A stretch of 64,000 nucleotides of DNA, taken from assembly GCA_038373885.1 (NCBI GenBank), contig JAWZYV010011611.1:124001-188000 (forward strand). Reading direction: 5' to 3'. Both the position numbers and the translations under genes were made by a program. This document shows, one piece after another, positions 26,501-33,130 of this stretch (position 1 is the first letter of the stretch; each line of letters starts with the position of its first letter). Origin of the DNA: Cheiracanthium punctorium. Taxonomy: Eukaryota > Arthropoda > Arachnida > Araneae > Cheiracanthiidae. Under the pieces are notes generated by a model, which saw nothing but the letters and a program-made list of their open reading frames with translations, was not told the origin of the DNA and did not search any database.

Positions 26501-27179
26501 TACTTTTCAAAAACACCCCATTTTCATAACACGTGTTTGTTTCTTAACTTTGTTCTATTTAAAGTGATTTCAGCTTAACTTTGAGAAATATTTAAATATG
26601 CATTCAACTTACCCCTAAGGCTAAATAGGCATTGACTACGGAGATAGCTATGTTATAAGCTATCATTACAAACTGAAGCTCAAAAGCTTTTCTGTTCTTC
26701 ATCAGTCTAGGTCCAAGAACTTTCACAAACGAGAGATAGACGAGAGCAATTACCCATCCTATATAGTCGCTCTGAATTACAAAGTTTTCATCTAAATCTG
26801 AAAATGAAAAGAACATACAGGTAGTAGGCTGCAATACTAAGAGTATCTTGCTAGAGAGAGCCACTTCCGAGACTGACAAGATATCCAGCCAGGCTACTGT
26901 GCTGACATTTTGGTTAGATCCCTTTGCACTCGGAAGAGTTATGTGATAATGGCTATCTCGCACTTAGATGATCACACCCCTTTGGTCTCATGACTTTTCG
27001 ATTGAAAAGGGGTGTAATTTAAATGTGGTACATGTGTAAAATTGGTGTAACAGAATTGTCAGTGCCGTAGCCTGTAAAGCGCTCGTCAGCCACGGCTCCT
27101 TCCTGGTTACGACGAACAACCTCGAACTACTTATTACTTCGTCAACAGCTGGGATGCAATATCTTAAAAATTGTTCCAT
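787..27179 (-). CDS. ELOVL-A: very-long-chain fatty acid elongase gene, seven exons
   Basis: ELOVL enzymes sit in the ER membrane and condense malonyl-CoA with fatty acyl-CoA, the first and rate-limiting step of each two-carbon elongation. Exons on the minus strand, in coding order: 27131-27179 (tentative), 26613-26797, 24219-24290, 20019-20078, 15244-15352, 4479-4615, 787-945. Lengths 49+185+72+60+109+137+159 give 771 nt, 257 codons including the stop. Intron phases are 1,0,0,0,1,0 and every junction is GT-AG. The predicted protein has, in order, [24 protein letters not shown], the histidine box HVFHH, an [11 protein letters not shown] motif and [10 protein letters not shown], all in the family's usual order and spacing. 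At 256 aa it is slightly short for the family (about 260-300). Introns are large and full of transposons; intron 5 alone is 10.6 kb. Exon joins are inferred from sequence only. Confidence 0.88.
1143..1372. mobile_element. palindromic MITE, AAACTATTTAAAATTTC family
   Basis: The left end reads AAAACTATTTAAAATTTCTA and the right end is its inverse (CCAGAAATTTTAAATAGCTT). Body is AT-rich without a gene. Related copies: 16745-16970, 17168-17412, 31084-31310 and the duplicated copy 54221-54445. Confidence 0.65.
2230..2405. mobile_element. partial AAACTATTTAAAATTTC-family MITE
   Basis: Resembles the right part of the copy at 17168-17412 (shared ATTCATTATGATCT and a CACCAGAAAT...AATAGTTTTATTTT end). 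Absent from the matching stretch of copy B. Confidence 0.4.
2795..3325 (+). pseudogene. decayed mariner element (copy A)
   Basis: Inverted repeats TTGGGTTGTTCGGAAAGTAA (left) and its near-inverse (right), flanked by TA on the right. Inside are scraps of a mariner transposase N-terminal half: a GEDV-like stretch, a W/F-K-F-region, then [15 protein letters not shown] and [14 protein letters not shown], which are the helix-turn-helix region of the irritans/mellifera type. Frame breaks and a large deletion remove the catalytic DD34D half. The same relic is at 55586-56207 at the matching position, so the insertion predates the duplication. Confidence 0.88.
3330..4148. other. intron 6 of ELOVL-A, no gene seen
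   Basis: Single-copy-looking sequence shared with copy B in two blocks (3330-3690 with 56212-56568, and 3690-3960 with 60105-60360). In copy B the two blocks are split by the 3.5-kb insertion. No exon-like frame recognised. Confidence 0.6.
4149..4292. repeat. 52-bp tandem repeat, about 2.8 copies
   Basis: Unit begins TGGCCAGATCTAGCCACAAA and repeats at 4149, 4201 and 4253. The copy B counterpart at about 62234-62332 has about two units, so repeat number changed after duplication. Confidence 0.9.
4479..4615 (-). CDS. ELOVL-A exon 6 ([20 protein letters not shown])
   Basis: A 137-nt exon entering with two bases (GG) and ending on a codon boundary; acceptor TCTTCTAG, donor GTAAGT. It encodes [18 protein letters not shown] and then [14 protein letters not shown], both ELOVL family signatures (NxxxHxxMYxYY and WWKKYLTxLQ). 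The downstream gene copy at 62914-63050 has the same length, phase and splice sites, and differs by one residue (Ala versus Met near the start). Confidence 0.95.
5041..5740. other. intron sequence with a SINE tail fragment
   Basis: No gene recognised. Positions 5430-5520 match the 3' part of the SINE at 16360-16603 (shared GCGTATTCACGTTACATC), so this is a truncated SINE without its promoter half. Confidence 0.5.
5749..6174. mobile_element. TA-flanked MITE, TTAGGTTGTAACGAAAG family
   Basis: Ends TCAGGTTGTAACGAAAGTTT and, inverted, TTAGGTTGTAACGAAAGTTT, each next to a TA. This pattern fits a nonautonomous Tc1/mariner relative. A second member is at 62432-62832 in copy B, at a different site. 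Confidence 0.8.
6175..7488. other. ELOVL-A intron 5, no gene seen
   Basis: AT-rich unique sequence; the part near 6780-6870 is shared with 63930-64000. No exon or clear repeat recognised. Confidence 0.5.
9056..9225. mobile_element. hAT MITE nested in the composite (GGGGCGTAGCC family)
   Basis: CAGGGGCGTAGCCAG... inverted at the right end as ...GGCTACGCCTCTG, with an exact 8-bp duplication AGGCCGGC at 9048-9055 and 9226-9233. Same insertion in the second composite at 58617-58783, so it came before the composite moved. Confidence 0.9.
9329..9850. repeat. 302-bp tandem repeat, two units
   Basis: Units begin near ATGG...TTAGTCTAATTACC at 9329 and 9631 and each ends with CACTAG. The other composite has three units (58888, 59188, 59487). 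Confidence 0.88.
10507..10569 (+). pseudogene. Tigger transposase N-terminus, broken
   Basis: Frame [18 protein letters not shown] followed by an early stop. It matches the start of the longer frame at 38558. It is the first helix of a CENP-B/psq-type DNA-binding domain; a small local duplication and the stop make it nonfunctional. Confidence 0.75.
10662..11972 (+). mobile_element. Helitron (nonautonomous), inside Tigger copy 1
   Basis: Starts TCTATATAAATAAAATTAG and ends CTAG, with a hairpin ACCCGTCAATGACGGGT about 9 bases before the end. The element sits exactly between A (10661) and T (11973); the other Tigger copy reads straight through there (ACGGAATTCAAAAT near 38697). TC start, CTRR end, 3' hairpin, A^T target and no duplication are the full Helitron signature. 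There is no Rep/helicase frame; most of the body is a seven-unit tandem array. Confidence 0.92.
10821..11820 (+). repeat. 155-bp tandem array inside the Helitron, seven units
   Basis: The landmark CATCACGTAA recurs at about 10825, 10981, 11136, 11290, 11446, 11601 and 11756, spacing 154-157 bp, with growing divergence rightward. Each unit also carries ATGATAGGTGGTCACTCAAC. Chance frames in this stretch come from the repeat. Confidence 0.9.
12290..13320. repeat. degenerate tandem array (GCCATCTAGTGGCGAGT motif)
   Basis: About ten copies of a motif like GCGCCATCTAGTGGCGAGTT alternate with AAAATGGATAACGCCAAAAT and CTATGTATACTGATTTTCAT at irregular spacing. Lies in the second Helitron. Confidence 0.8.
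14099..14578. repeat. 242-bp direct repeat, two units
   Basis: ATTTTATTCGGCAAAATCGC starts at 14099 and 14341. The 148-codon open frame across here reads the same repeat twice and is not a gene. Confidence 0.92.
15244..15352 (-). CDS. ELOVL-A exon 5 (LRKK and HVFHH histidine box)
   Basis: A 109-nt exon (36 codons plus one base) between acceptor CTTTTTTTAG and donor GTATAA. It encodes [14 protein letters not shown], then LHVFHH, then [16 protein letters not shown]. HxxHH is the catalytic signature of ELOVL condensing enzymes, and the LRKK stretch precedes it by the normal 9 residues. The single base left over joins the two bases at the start of exon 6 to make a Gly codon, reproducing the usual K-x-x-P-G-G. 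All three histidines are intact. Confidence 0.93.
16360..16603 (-). mobile_element. tRNA-derived SINE
   Basis: Minus-strand A box TGGCACAGTGGTTA and B box GGGTTCAGGTCCC give an internal pol III promoter. The 3' end carries a CAAT/ATCA-type simple tail (GATTGATT on the plus strand). An exact 12-bp target duplication TGCGTGACTTGT flanks it (16348-16359, 16604-16615). Sits in intron 4 of ELOVL-A. Confidence 0.9.
16745..17412. mobile_element. two AAACTATTTAAAATTTC MITEs around a shorter palindrome
   Basis: MITE bodies at 16745-16970 and 17168-17412. Between them, GGCGTCAAAGCTTCAGTTGT near 17015 is inverted at about 17100-17120 (GACAACTGAAGCCTCGACGTC), so the whole block folds back on itself. No gene. 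Confidence 0.6.
17425..19500. other. ELOVL-A intron 4, no gene seen
   Basis: AT-rich intron sequence. I checked the minus strand for elongase motifs and found none; no repeat structure stood out. Confidence 0.5.
19525..19630. repeat. three hairpin-forming direct repeats
   Basis: ACAGGAGCTCCTAAATGAAC followed by TCC(G/T)GT occurs three times, at about 19528, 19569 and 19603. Each unit can pair its GGAGCTC/GGAGT ends with itself. Spacing is uneven. Confidence 0.8.
20019..20078 (-). CDS. ELOVL-A exon 4 (K-ELFDT motif)
   Basis: A 60-nt exon (20 codons, phase 0/0) between a T-run acceptor TTTTTTTTAG and donor GTATGT. The peptide ends [14 protein letters not shown], matching the family pattern W-(Y/F)-x-x-SKFIELLDT just before the LRKK segment. 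It is too short to appear as an ORF and was found by searching the minus strand for the LLDT equivalent. Confidence 0.87.
20440..20560. repeat. short direct repeat, two units
   Basis: GACGACTACGTTGCG(C/T) followed by CACTTGCT(T/C)TGCCTA occurs at about 20451 and 20488-20533. Confidence 0.7.
20959..21897. mobile_element. 939-bp foldback element with TA flanks
   Basis: Starts CAGGATTTCCCCAAAA after TA and ends with an inverted CAGGGTGTACGAAAAAGG before TA. The two halves are near-complete inverted copies about a centre near 21408 (GATCATCTTC against GAAGATGATC; CCCAATTAGT against ACTAATTGGG). Ends and TA target suggest a Tc1/mariner relative with no gene. In intron 3 of ELOVL-A. Confidence 0.85.
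22222..22315 (+). mobile_element. tRNA-like SINE fragment
   Basis: An A-box-like GTATAGTGGCTAAAG at 22231 and a B-box-like GGGTTCCTATCC at 22270, spaced as in a tRNA gene. It cannot be a working tRNA: no cloverleaf arms pair. Unlike the 16360 SINE in its 3' part. Confidence 0.55.
22320..22529. mobile_element. palindromic MITE, CGTGGCTGA family (copy 1)
   Basis: Left end CGTGGCTGACGAGATAAAGA, right end inverted (TATCTCTTCAGCCACG). Both arms continue through GTGCTGA and CACATGAC. Relatives at 26868-27094 and 30910-31038. Confidence 0.75.
22530..24218. other. ELOVL-A intron 3, no gene seen
   Basis: Contains a small tandem at 23515-23595 (GCTGGTATAAATTATTGCAT, three times). No exon motif recognised. 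Confidence 0.5.
24219..24290 (-). CDS. ELOVL-A exon 3 (RCDP motif)
   Basis: A 72-nt exon (24 codons, phase 0 at both ends) between acceptor AAAATAG and donor GTAAAA. It encodes [19 protein letters not shown] in its last 19 codons. In ELOVL proteins an RCDPVD or RCQPVD motif lies 12 residues after the position where exon 2 ends its second hydrophobic stretch, and here the spacing is the same. The usual VDYS is replaced by ELIW, so the assignment rests on spacing, frame and the RCDP core. The donor is weaker than average. Confidence 0.75.
24291..25878. other. ELOVL-A intron 2, no gene seen
   Basis: Very AT-rich sequence without recognised repeats or exons. Confidence 0.5.
25879..26260 (-). mobile_element. 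Penelope-like terminal repeat fragment (intron 2)
   Basis: On the minus strand: a long pyrimidine-rich tract, CCCCTTGTGGCAAC, a hammerhead-like core (25922-25975), then a conserved tail CTTATGTGTGTTTTTTACAA. Same order as in 28704-29150 and 52380-52745. The 115- and 107-codon frames here are translations of the pyrimidine tract and not proteins. Confidence 0.72.
25922..25975 (-). ncRNA. hammerhead-ribozyme-like motif 1
   Basis: Minus strand: CTGATGA (25962-25968), an extra A, helix II GGTCAAAA/TTTTTGACC, GAAAC (25936-25940), a very short helix III, and the triplet GTA as cleavage site. Helix I closes with about three pairs (GGA with TCT, one G-U). Minimal hammerheads are known from Penelope-like elements; this assignment is by pattern only. 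The unpaired A before helix II is a departure from the textbook core. Confidence 0.55.
26613..26797 (-). CDS. ELOVL-A exon 2 (first membrane segments)
   Basis: Minus-strand exon bounded by TTTTCAG at its 5' side and GTAAGT at its 3' side; 185 nt, entering in phase 1 and leaving in phase 0. It encodes [12 protein letters not shown], then a hydrophobic stretch with [13 protein letters not shown] and NRKAFEL, then a second hydrophobic stretch ending NAYLALG. The FVKVLGPKLM-NRKPF block is a hallmark of the ELOVL N-terminal region, between transmembrane helices 1 and 2. Open frame continues past the acceptor into a MITE, which is not coding. Confidence 0.92.
26868..27094. mobile_element. palindromic MITE, CGTGGCTGA family (copy 2)
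   Basis: Inverted ends GACTGACAAGATATCC... and ...GCGCTCGTCAGCCACG, with shared GGCTAC(T/G)GTGCTGACA. It fills most of the proposed intron 1 of ELOVL-A and explains the open frame upstream of exon 2. Confidence 0.7.
27131..27179 (-). CDS. ELOVL-A exon 1 (tentative start exon)
   Basis: An ATG at 27179 (minus) opens a frame starting MEQFLRY and reaching a possible donor GTAGTT at 27130, leaving one base. That is the phase the next exon needs, and joining them gives ...AVDEVI-N-LDENF.... The N-terminus of ELOVL proteins is poorly conserved, usually about 20-30 residues ahead of the first membrane segment, so length fits but identity cannot be proven. The donor is weak (GTAGTT), and a MITE (26868-27094) occupies the short intron. 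A different first exon further upstream is possible. Confidence 0.42.
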
Positions 27180-27279
27180 CCAATTTCATTGGCTGTCAAT
27201 ATGTTGTTAGAAATGAATAAGCCGAAAAAAGCCGGAAATAAAATCTACAAAAGTAAATATAGTGTACTTCAGCGCATAC

Positions 27280-27437
27280 ATTAAAACGAGTATATAATGC
27301 ATATATATACTCTTTTTGCATTATATACTCGTTTTATGCACGTTTGCATTATATACTAGGCGTATATAATGCAAAAGGTTCTATTAGCCCCACCATTACA
27401 ATGCTCAAATCACACCTAGGTGAAGATTTGAGCATTT
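27280..27437. repeat. two hairpins in a row
   Basis: AAAACGAGTATATAATGCAT at 27283 faces ATGC(A)...TATATACTCGTTTT near 27335; then TGCTCAAATC(ACACCTAGGTGAA)GATTTGAGCA at about 27402-27434. Lies about 100-250 bp upstream of the proposed ELOVL-A start. Whether they regulate anything is unknown. Confidence 0.6.
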
Positions 27438-27798
27438 CACAGCTGCGTTAGGGATCACTTTGTCCAACATCTTGTATATTCTGTAACATGTTATTCACCA
27501 TGACAGAATAAATCAGGATCTCTTGTCATAGTGGGAACTTTTTAAGGTATGAGACTATCCAAAAAATCCTTGTTTTGTTTTCTTTTGTTCCTTGTTTTGT
27601 TTTTTTAAAAGTTTCTTTTTTTTCGTTTCGTTATTTTATAGGTCACACGATAAGGAATCCAAAACCATTTTACATTTCCTTCTACGATGATCAGAAGCTA
27701 AGTTACACAAGAAATAATAACCGGAAGGGAGAGAGAGAGGGCGGGCAGCCCTCTGTACAGCAATGAATGCAGCTTCTGTACAGCAATGAAATCTTTAA

Positions 27799-28515
27799 AA
27801 TGCCGATGATACAGCCATATTTCAAGATCCTTCCACCCTGATATTATGATTAAACAATTACAGCTCCACATAGATATCTTAGAAACCTGGTATCAAAAAT
27901 AGAAAATTTAAATTAACCCCTCTAAATGTAATGCGATTAGCAGAAAACAGTTTAGAAACCTACATAACAGCAGAATTAATTAGACCAGAACCGGCAAATA
28001 TTTGGGTGCCATGATTAACACCCGTCTGACATGGAAAGCTGACGCGTAGCCAGGAAAAATTTTCGGGGGGGGGGGGATATGAACTTATATGTGTATAAAT
28101 AGACTGAATTTCATCACTAATCCAAACATTTCGGGGGGGATATATCCCGATGTCCCCCCCCCCCCTGGCTACGCCCCTGATGGAAAGCACAGGTGCTTTA
28201 TGACCGAAACTAAATGGTTGGAGCAACAAAAAACTAGAGAACTTGCTTTTCCAAAATAAGCTCAGCCGTCAAAATAAAGTCAATTTATATAAATGCATAG
28301 TGCTTCCTGCGGCGACTTACGCCAGCTAAATATGGAGATATACCGCCAAAACCAATCTAGATGTATTATCACGAAAACACAACGCAATTGTCCGCCGAAT
28401 ACAACTAATACTGTTATTCGGCGCGATCTCGGCATAACTTCCTTTAGAAAAATTGTCCATCATATTGGCGAAATTTTCTTCACGAATCTCGGTAATGTTG
28501 CGAACGAACTATAGG
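27799..28515 (+). pseudogene. Jockey-like LINE reverse transcriptase, C-terminal relic
   Basis: ADDTAIFQDPS at 27802 is the catalytic (Y/F)ADD block of a non-LTR reverse transcriptase, with Asn in place of Tyr. Further on come a broken LGV-LTW region (28005-28035) and, at 28293-28510, ASCGDLRQLN and VIRRDLGITSFRK, which match the thumb/C-terminal part (APxWG...KLQ...R...IHRDL.I.S...). Frames are interrupted and a hAT MITE (28040-28180) sits inside. Confidence 0.78.
28040..28180. mobile_element. hAT MITE in the LINE relic (GGGGCGTAGCC family)
   Basis: CGCGTAGCCAGG at the left, inverted CCTGGCTACGCCCCTGA at the right, with an 8-bp duplication TGGAAAGC at 28032-28039 and 28181-28188. A G-run and C-run face each other inside the ends, as in other family members here. 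Confidence 0.85.
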
Positions 28516-28703
28516 CTTAGCTGCCAGATTACGATTTCCGAGAAGAAATAAACTGTAAAAGATCCAAGGCGGTCTTACTCTTAAATACCGACTAATAACT
28601 TTGCAACCACTATTCTAATTACTGTTTTTAGTGCATTTTGTGTCTAAAATTTACTATTAAACAATCATTTAAATTGTTATCACATTTTTTATTTATGTAC
28701 ATT

Positions 28704-29150
28704 AAAAAAAAAAAAAAAGATTTATATATATTTTGTGCTGTCCTGTTCGTGGTTTTTAATTTATAAAAAAAAAAAAAAACTGTGTTCTGTTTGTTTTGTT
28801 TTGTTTTGTTCTGTTTTCTCTTTTTGTGTGTGTGTGTTTGTATTCGTGTGTTCCTTTTTTATTATTTATTTATTCCTTTTTTATTTCTGTATTTTTGTGC
28901 TTCCTTCCTTTCCCCCTTTTTTTTTATTTATATTTTTTTTCTCCCCTCTCCGTGGTTTTTTTCGACTTTTCTTTGCCCCTTGTGGCAACATCTTGCTTGT
29001 TTTTCTCTTTTCAGTTCCCTGTGTTGCTTGCAACGTAGGGCTTGGACTGAAGAAGGCCAAAACAATTTTTGGTTGAAACGTGCGTATCCACTTACCTATA
29101 ACATCTTATGTGTGTTTTTTACAAAGTTTTTTATTTAGTTTATGTTGTTG
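28704..29150 (+). mobile_element. Penelope-like terminal repeat inserted in the LINE 3' UTR
   Basis: TGTGCTGTCCTGTTCGTGG, a T/C-rich tract, TGCCCCTTGTGGCAAC, the hammerhead-like core at 29041-29090 and the tail CTTATGTGTGTTTTTTACAA. The other LINE 3' UTR reads through uninterrupted. Edges approximate because both sides are A/T runs. Open frames of 80-118 codons here are the pyrimidine tract. Confidence 0.72.
29041..29090 (+). ncRNA. hammerhead-ribozyme-like motif 2
   Basis: CTGAAGA (29047-29053), helix II GGCCAAAA/TTTTTGGTT (with two G-U pairs), GAAAC (29075-29079), loop TGC, cleavage triplet GTA (29084-29086). Helix I is TGGA with TCCA, four Watson-Crick pairs. Compared with motif 1, the core changes only at position 7, the one core base known to be free. 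Confidence 0.57.
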
Positions 29151-29345
29151 TTTTATTATTTACATTGCAAAAAAAAAAAAAAAAATTGCTTTTCTTGACG
29201 TGACCACGCCTCACGTGGAGGTCCCATTTATTTAATGTTTGAACAAAAAAAAATTATTACTCAGAAATTGGAAATATAGACTTCAACGTTCTACAGTGCC
29301 TCCTAGGTGTTCCATGAAATAAAATTTTGTCATGTCATGTCATGA

Positions 29346-30909
29346 AATCTTTAAACACATTTTCTGACAATGTGGAGTTTTTCGTTAATTTTCTTCATGA
29401 TAAATGTCACATCTCATAACGTGTTTAAAGTATTAAAATAAAATTTTCACAAGATATTTTTATCATCATTACTTGTGTTATGAACCAAAATATAATGTTT
29501 CTGTGTTTATTTACTGATTATATGACCATGTTTTTTCCTTAAAAAATTGTTTTTCTTTTTAAAAAAAATATTGAATTTTCAAATAAAAATTTAAATATAC
29601 TTTTCATAAGTATTAGAACTTTTGCAAATCTCTTGGTTCATAACACAGAAGGGATTGTATTTAGGGATTGTTATAAAATCAGGTTGTGCGGTGCATGTCC
29701 TTTCGCCAAGTATGGTTTCTTTTAGCGAAACATCGTCAAAACAAGCGCCAAAATTAAATCCTTAAAACTGAATACTGCTTGGTGACAGCTGTTATAACTT
29801 TCTTTGCAAGGTTACAAAATCTCTCAAAATAGATCAAAAATAGAAAAATTTACTTACTTGAAGTAATTAATGACTGAAATAAACTACCAGACGCCATCTT
29901 TCCTGTTTTAAAGTCAGGTACACTAAACATCAAGTGACATAAGGATTTCACTTGAAAAAGTCTCCCTCACAAGAAAGTGTCTTTTACACACGTGCCTTTA
30001 ACTGTTGAATTAAAAAAGAAATTCTTTTTTAAATTTTAACGAGAAAAAATAATACATTAATAAGAATTATCGAATCTGCTTAGGTTTCGAATTAATAAGT
30101 ATCGAATCACCGGACGAACATAATTTTTGAAGGAATTTAGTAGATGTAGAAGTAAATATTTAAATATTCCAATAATTTACTTCAACCCTTAAAAAGTTAA
30201 AATAATAAAAGAAAACAATAAATAAATAAATAAAAATTTGAACCAAAGAGATATTTTAGCTGTGATAGATATTAGGAAAATGTTTTATCTCAATAAATGC
30301 TTGTATATATTACTGAGTTAAAATATTTATAAATTTTTTCTCAAGTATATTTTTTCATAAATATATTAACTCAGGGTGTAATTTACTTGTTAAAATTGGT
30401 CCCAAGTTTTGAAAGTTTATTGCCAAAATATTTTCTTTTAATCGATATATGCAATCAGTATGTCAAAATAAATAAAGTCATTCTATTCTTATCTGAGAAT
30501 AAATGATCCTTCTATAATGTTACAAAGAAATATTAAACTTTATTTTAATGTTCTTTACTAATGATTTCAATTATCAATTTTATTCTATTACATTTCTTTC
30601 TTTAGTAACGCTAGTATTGTACATTTCGTTTTCGTTAGTTCCAGACTTTACATATTATGGGTGTATCGAATGAATAGTTTCAGAGCAGTAAATAAAAAAC
30701 AATTCTTAAAAGTGAAACTTGTGATTAACAAATAATTCGTAACTAAATGCTGAAATAAAATACCTAAAAGCCATGCGAAACAAGTCCAAATTTGTGATGA
30801 CTTTTAAATCAGAGTTCTAATCTATAAAATGAATAGAGTACAACCATCACCTCCTAAGCAGCGAAAGCTTAACAATTGAAGCTTTTAAATTTTCGAAAGG
30901 TCTACTCAT
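29346..30909. other. intergenic, no gene seen
   Basis: AT-rich sequence without recognised repeats apart from short A/T runs. Confidence 0.5.
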
Positions 30910-31038
30910 GCCTTACGAGATATACAAGCTACAGTGCTGATATTTTAGTGACACAGAACGGTGCTGACATTATAGTCACATCCCTTTACACCCGAAGAGT
31001 CAAATGTCAGCACCGTAGCCTGTATATCCCGTTAGCCG
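30910..31038. mobile_element. palindromic MITE, CGTGGCTGA family (copy 3, internally deleted)
   Basis: Ends GAGATATACAAGCTACAGTG and, inverted, CACCGTAGCCTGTATATCCC. Confidence 0.65.
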
Positions 31039-31083
31039 CAAAAAGTGCTAGAATGACGTCATCACAGTTTTTTTTTTCACAAA

Positions 31084-31310
31084 TTAGAACTGTTTCAAAT
31101 TTCTTATAAATTTAATCACACATAAAACATTTTAATGATTTAAGACAGAAAATTTCATTTTACCACAAATGGCAATATTAACCATTACTAGTTAAATAAT
31201 ATGATATTGAAATAGATCATAATAAATGGTTTTGTATCAGAAATGTATTTTATCTTTAACTTAAAATATTTGTAACATTTACTAGAAATTTCAAATAGCT
31301 TTATTTTATG
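31084..31310. mobile_element. AAACTATTTAAAATTTC-family MITE
   Basis: AGAACTGTTTCAAATTTCTT at the left and the inverse AGAAATTTCAAATAGCTTTA at the right, with the usual body. Confidence 0.6.
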
Positions 31311-31364
31311 AAAAGCTGTAATGCATCTTGCTGCTGGTCGTAATCTACCAGAAATCGTAAATCT

Positions 31365-31712
31365 GCCAGATTACGATTTTCGAGAAGAAGTAAACTGTTA
31401 AAAACCCAAGGCGGTCTCACTCTCAAATACCGACTAGGAACTTTGAAACCACTATGCTACTTACTGTTACTGTGTGTTAGTGTCTAAAATCTGTTCACCA
31501 ATCATTGATATTGTTATCTGATTTTTTTGTATATACATATTGATATTTTATTATTTCGATTGTAAAAAAAAAATGTTTTTCTGGGCATGGCCACGCCTCA
31601 CATGGAGGCTCCATTTGTTTAACGTATGATCAAAAAAGGATTGTAACTAAGAAACTGGAAATGTAGCCTGCAGTAACCTAGGTGAATAAAAATTTTGTCA
31701 TGTCATGCGGCC
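31365..31712 (+). mobile_element. LINE 3' UTR copy with TCATG tail
   Basis: Uninterrupted copy of the 3' end seen at 28516-29345, ending in TGTCATGTCATG. Serves as the empty site for the Penelope insertion there. Confidence 0.75.
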
Positions 31713-32039
31713 GGTCATGTTTTGAGTGTGTCTTGATTCTTAGATGGATTACGATCTTGGATGGACGATCCTATATGGATGGACTACGATCTTGGATGGT
31801 GCAGTTCGCCGATGTTCCGATCCTGAAGATTTTCCACCCAAAGAGAAATGCCTCTATCTGAACCACACATCACTCAAAGGGCCTTTTTTGTTTTTTGTTC
31901 TCTCCATCTGGACTTTTCTATTCAAGAATGCAGTCTACTTTTCGACTTTCTGCACTTAATTGCTGCTTTTCTTGTGTAATACAAACCAATTACGTACTGG
32001 AGGTAAGCGCGCTGCGCAAGGAACTCCGATAACTTGACC

Positions 32040-32391
32040 TCAGTCGGTCAGTCTGGACATGGTGGTAATTACCTATCGGACCAAAGCTTTGCAGTGCGAG
32101 TTGACGGTGTCATTTCCAACTTTCATCCTATTAAAAGTGGTGTGCCTCAAGGTTCAATCCTTGGCACCACAACCTACAGCCTCTATGTTAACGACATACT
32201 GGGGAATCCGACTACTGACTTAGCGCTCTACGCTGATAATACTGCCGTCATTGGCAGGGCCAGAAACGCACGCGCTCTACATAACAACGACATCATCCTG
32301 AAAGATCTCTGTATGAAATCTCTCAAGTACCATAGCTTGAAACTCTCAAAGAAGTTTTATAATAGTATTAGGAACATCTCTAATGAGATTA
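32040..32391 (+). pseudogene. Jockey-like LINE reverse transcriptase fragment
   Basis: The frame contains FAVRVDGVISNF, then SGVPQGSILG (the conserved RT block before the active site) and LALYADNTAV. The usual YADD is YADN, so the second catalytic Asp is lost even without other damage. No start, endonuclease domain or upstream half. A mariner MITE interrupts it at 32392; the frame appears to resume after it with LPDYEPSDP. Confidence 0.85.
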
Positions 32392-32393
32392 TA

Positions 32394-32895
32394 TTGGGTT
32401 GGCAGCAAAGTAATTTTGTTTTCTTGTATAAAACTCAAGCAAATAAGTTTTCAACAAGTTTTTAATTACAGGTAAGCTGTGCCTGAACATACGATTCATA
32501 TTTGTTACATTTTAAAGTAAGAATTTCACTGGCAGTATTTTTTTTCGTCCATAAAAGATGGCTACCCTCCCCCTTTTTTCGCTTCTATCCTCCTTAGAGG
32601 ACAATATTAAAAATCTCCTGAAATTAATTTTTAGGTATTCGTGACTGCTGTATTTTACAGAAAGAATTTCACGGATATCTCTATTTTTATTTGAGATCAC
32701 GCGGGATATGTGAAAGGAACTTTTTGGCCCCTTACCCCCCCCCTAAGATTACGAATTTATGAAAATGCTCTATGATTTAGCACCTATGTTGAAGAACTCA
32801 CGTACGTGCCAAATTTCGCATAATTAACTTCAGTAGTTTTGGCCAGGCGAAATATTGACATACAGAAAAACGCAATTACTTTGTTGCCAACCCAA
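32394..32895. mobile_element. mariner MITE inside the LINE fragment
   Basis: TTGGGTTGGCAGCAAAGTAA at the left, its inverse TTACTTTGTTGCCAACCCAA at the right, and TA on both sides (32392-32393, 32896-32897). 502 bp, no transposase. Confidence 0.93.
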
Positions 32896-32897
32896 TA

Positions 32898-33130
32898 GCT
32901 ACCTTGCCTGACTACGAGCCTTCTGATCCTCTGTTTAGAAAGAGACCGAAGGCGATTCCTCATTCATTGCAGGCTTAGCCTCACTCCTCGCCCATCCTTA
33001 CACACATGCTCGATCAACCCATCCTGAGAAGTCCACTTAGGTGGAGGGAGGAAGGCTCGACTACAGATACATCACAAGACACATGACTCTATGCACCGAT
33101 TTTGCAGTATTTATAGCTGCTATTCACTAA
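32898..33130 (+). pseudogene. LINE fragment continued after the mariner MITE
   Basis: Reads LPDYEPSDPLFRKRPKA in frame with the segment left of the MITE, consistent with the end of the LINE coding region. Confidence 0.5.

Larger units (their letters stand above)
28516..29345 (+). mobile_element. LINE 3' UTR with (TCATG)n end
   Basis: Matches 31365-31712 on both sides of a Penelope insertion: TGCCAGATTACGATTT at the start, CACGCCTCACRTGGAGG and AAAATTTTGTCATGTCATG at the end. The TCATG-repeat tail marks the 3' end of this LINE family. Confidence 0.75.

Noticed and set aside
26798..26963. Extension of elongase exon 2 upstream along its open frame
   Set aside because: The frame runs through a clear acceptor (TTTTCAG) into an inverted-repeat MITE.
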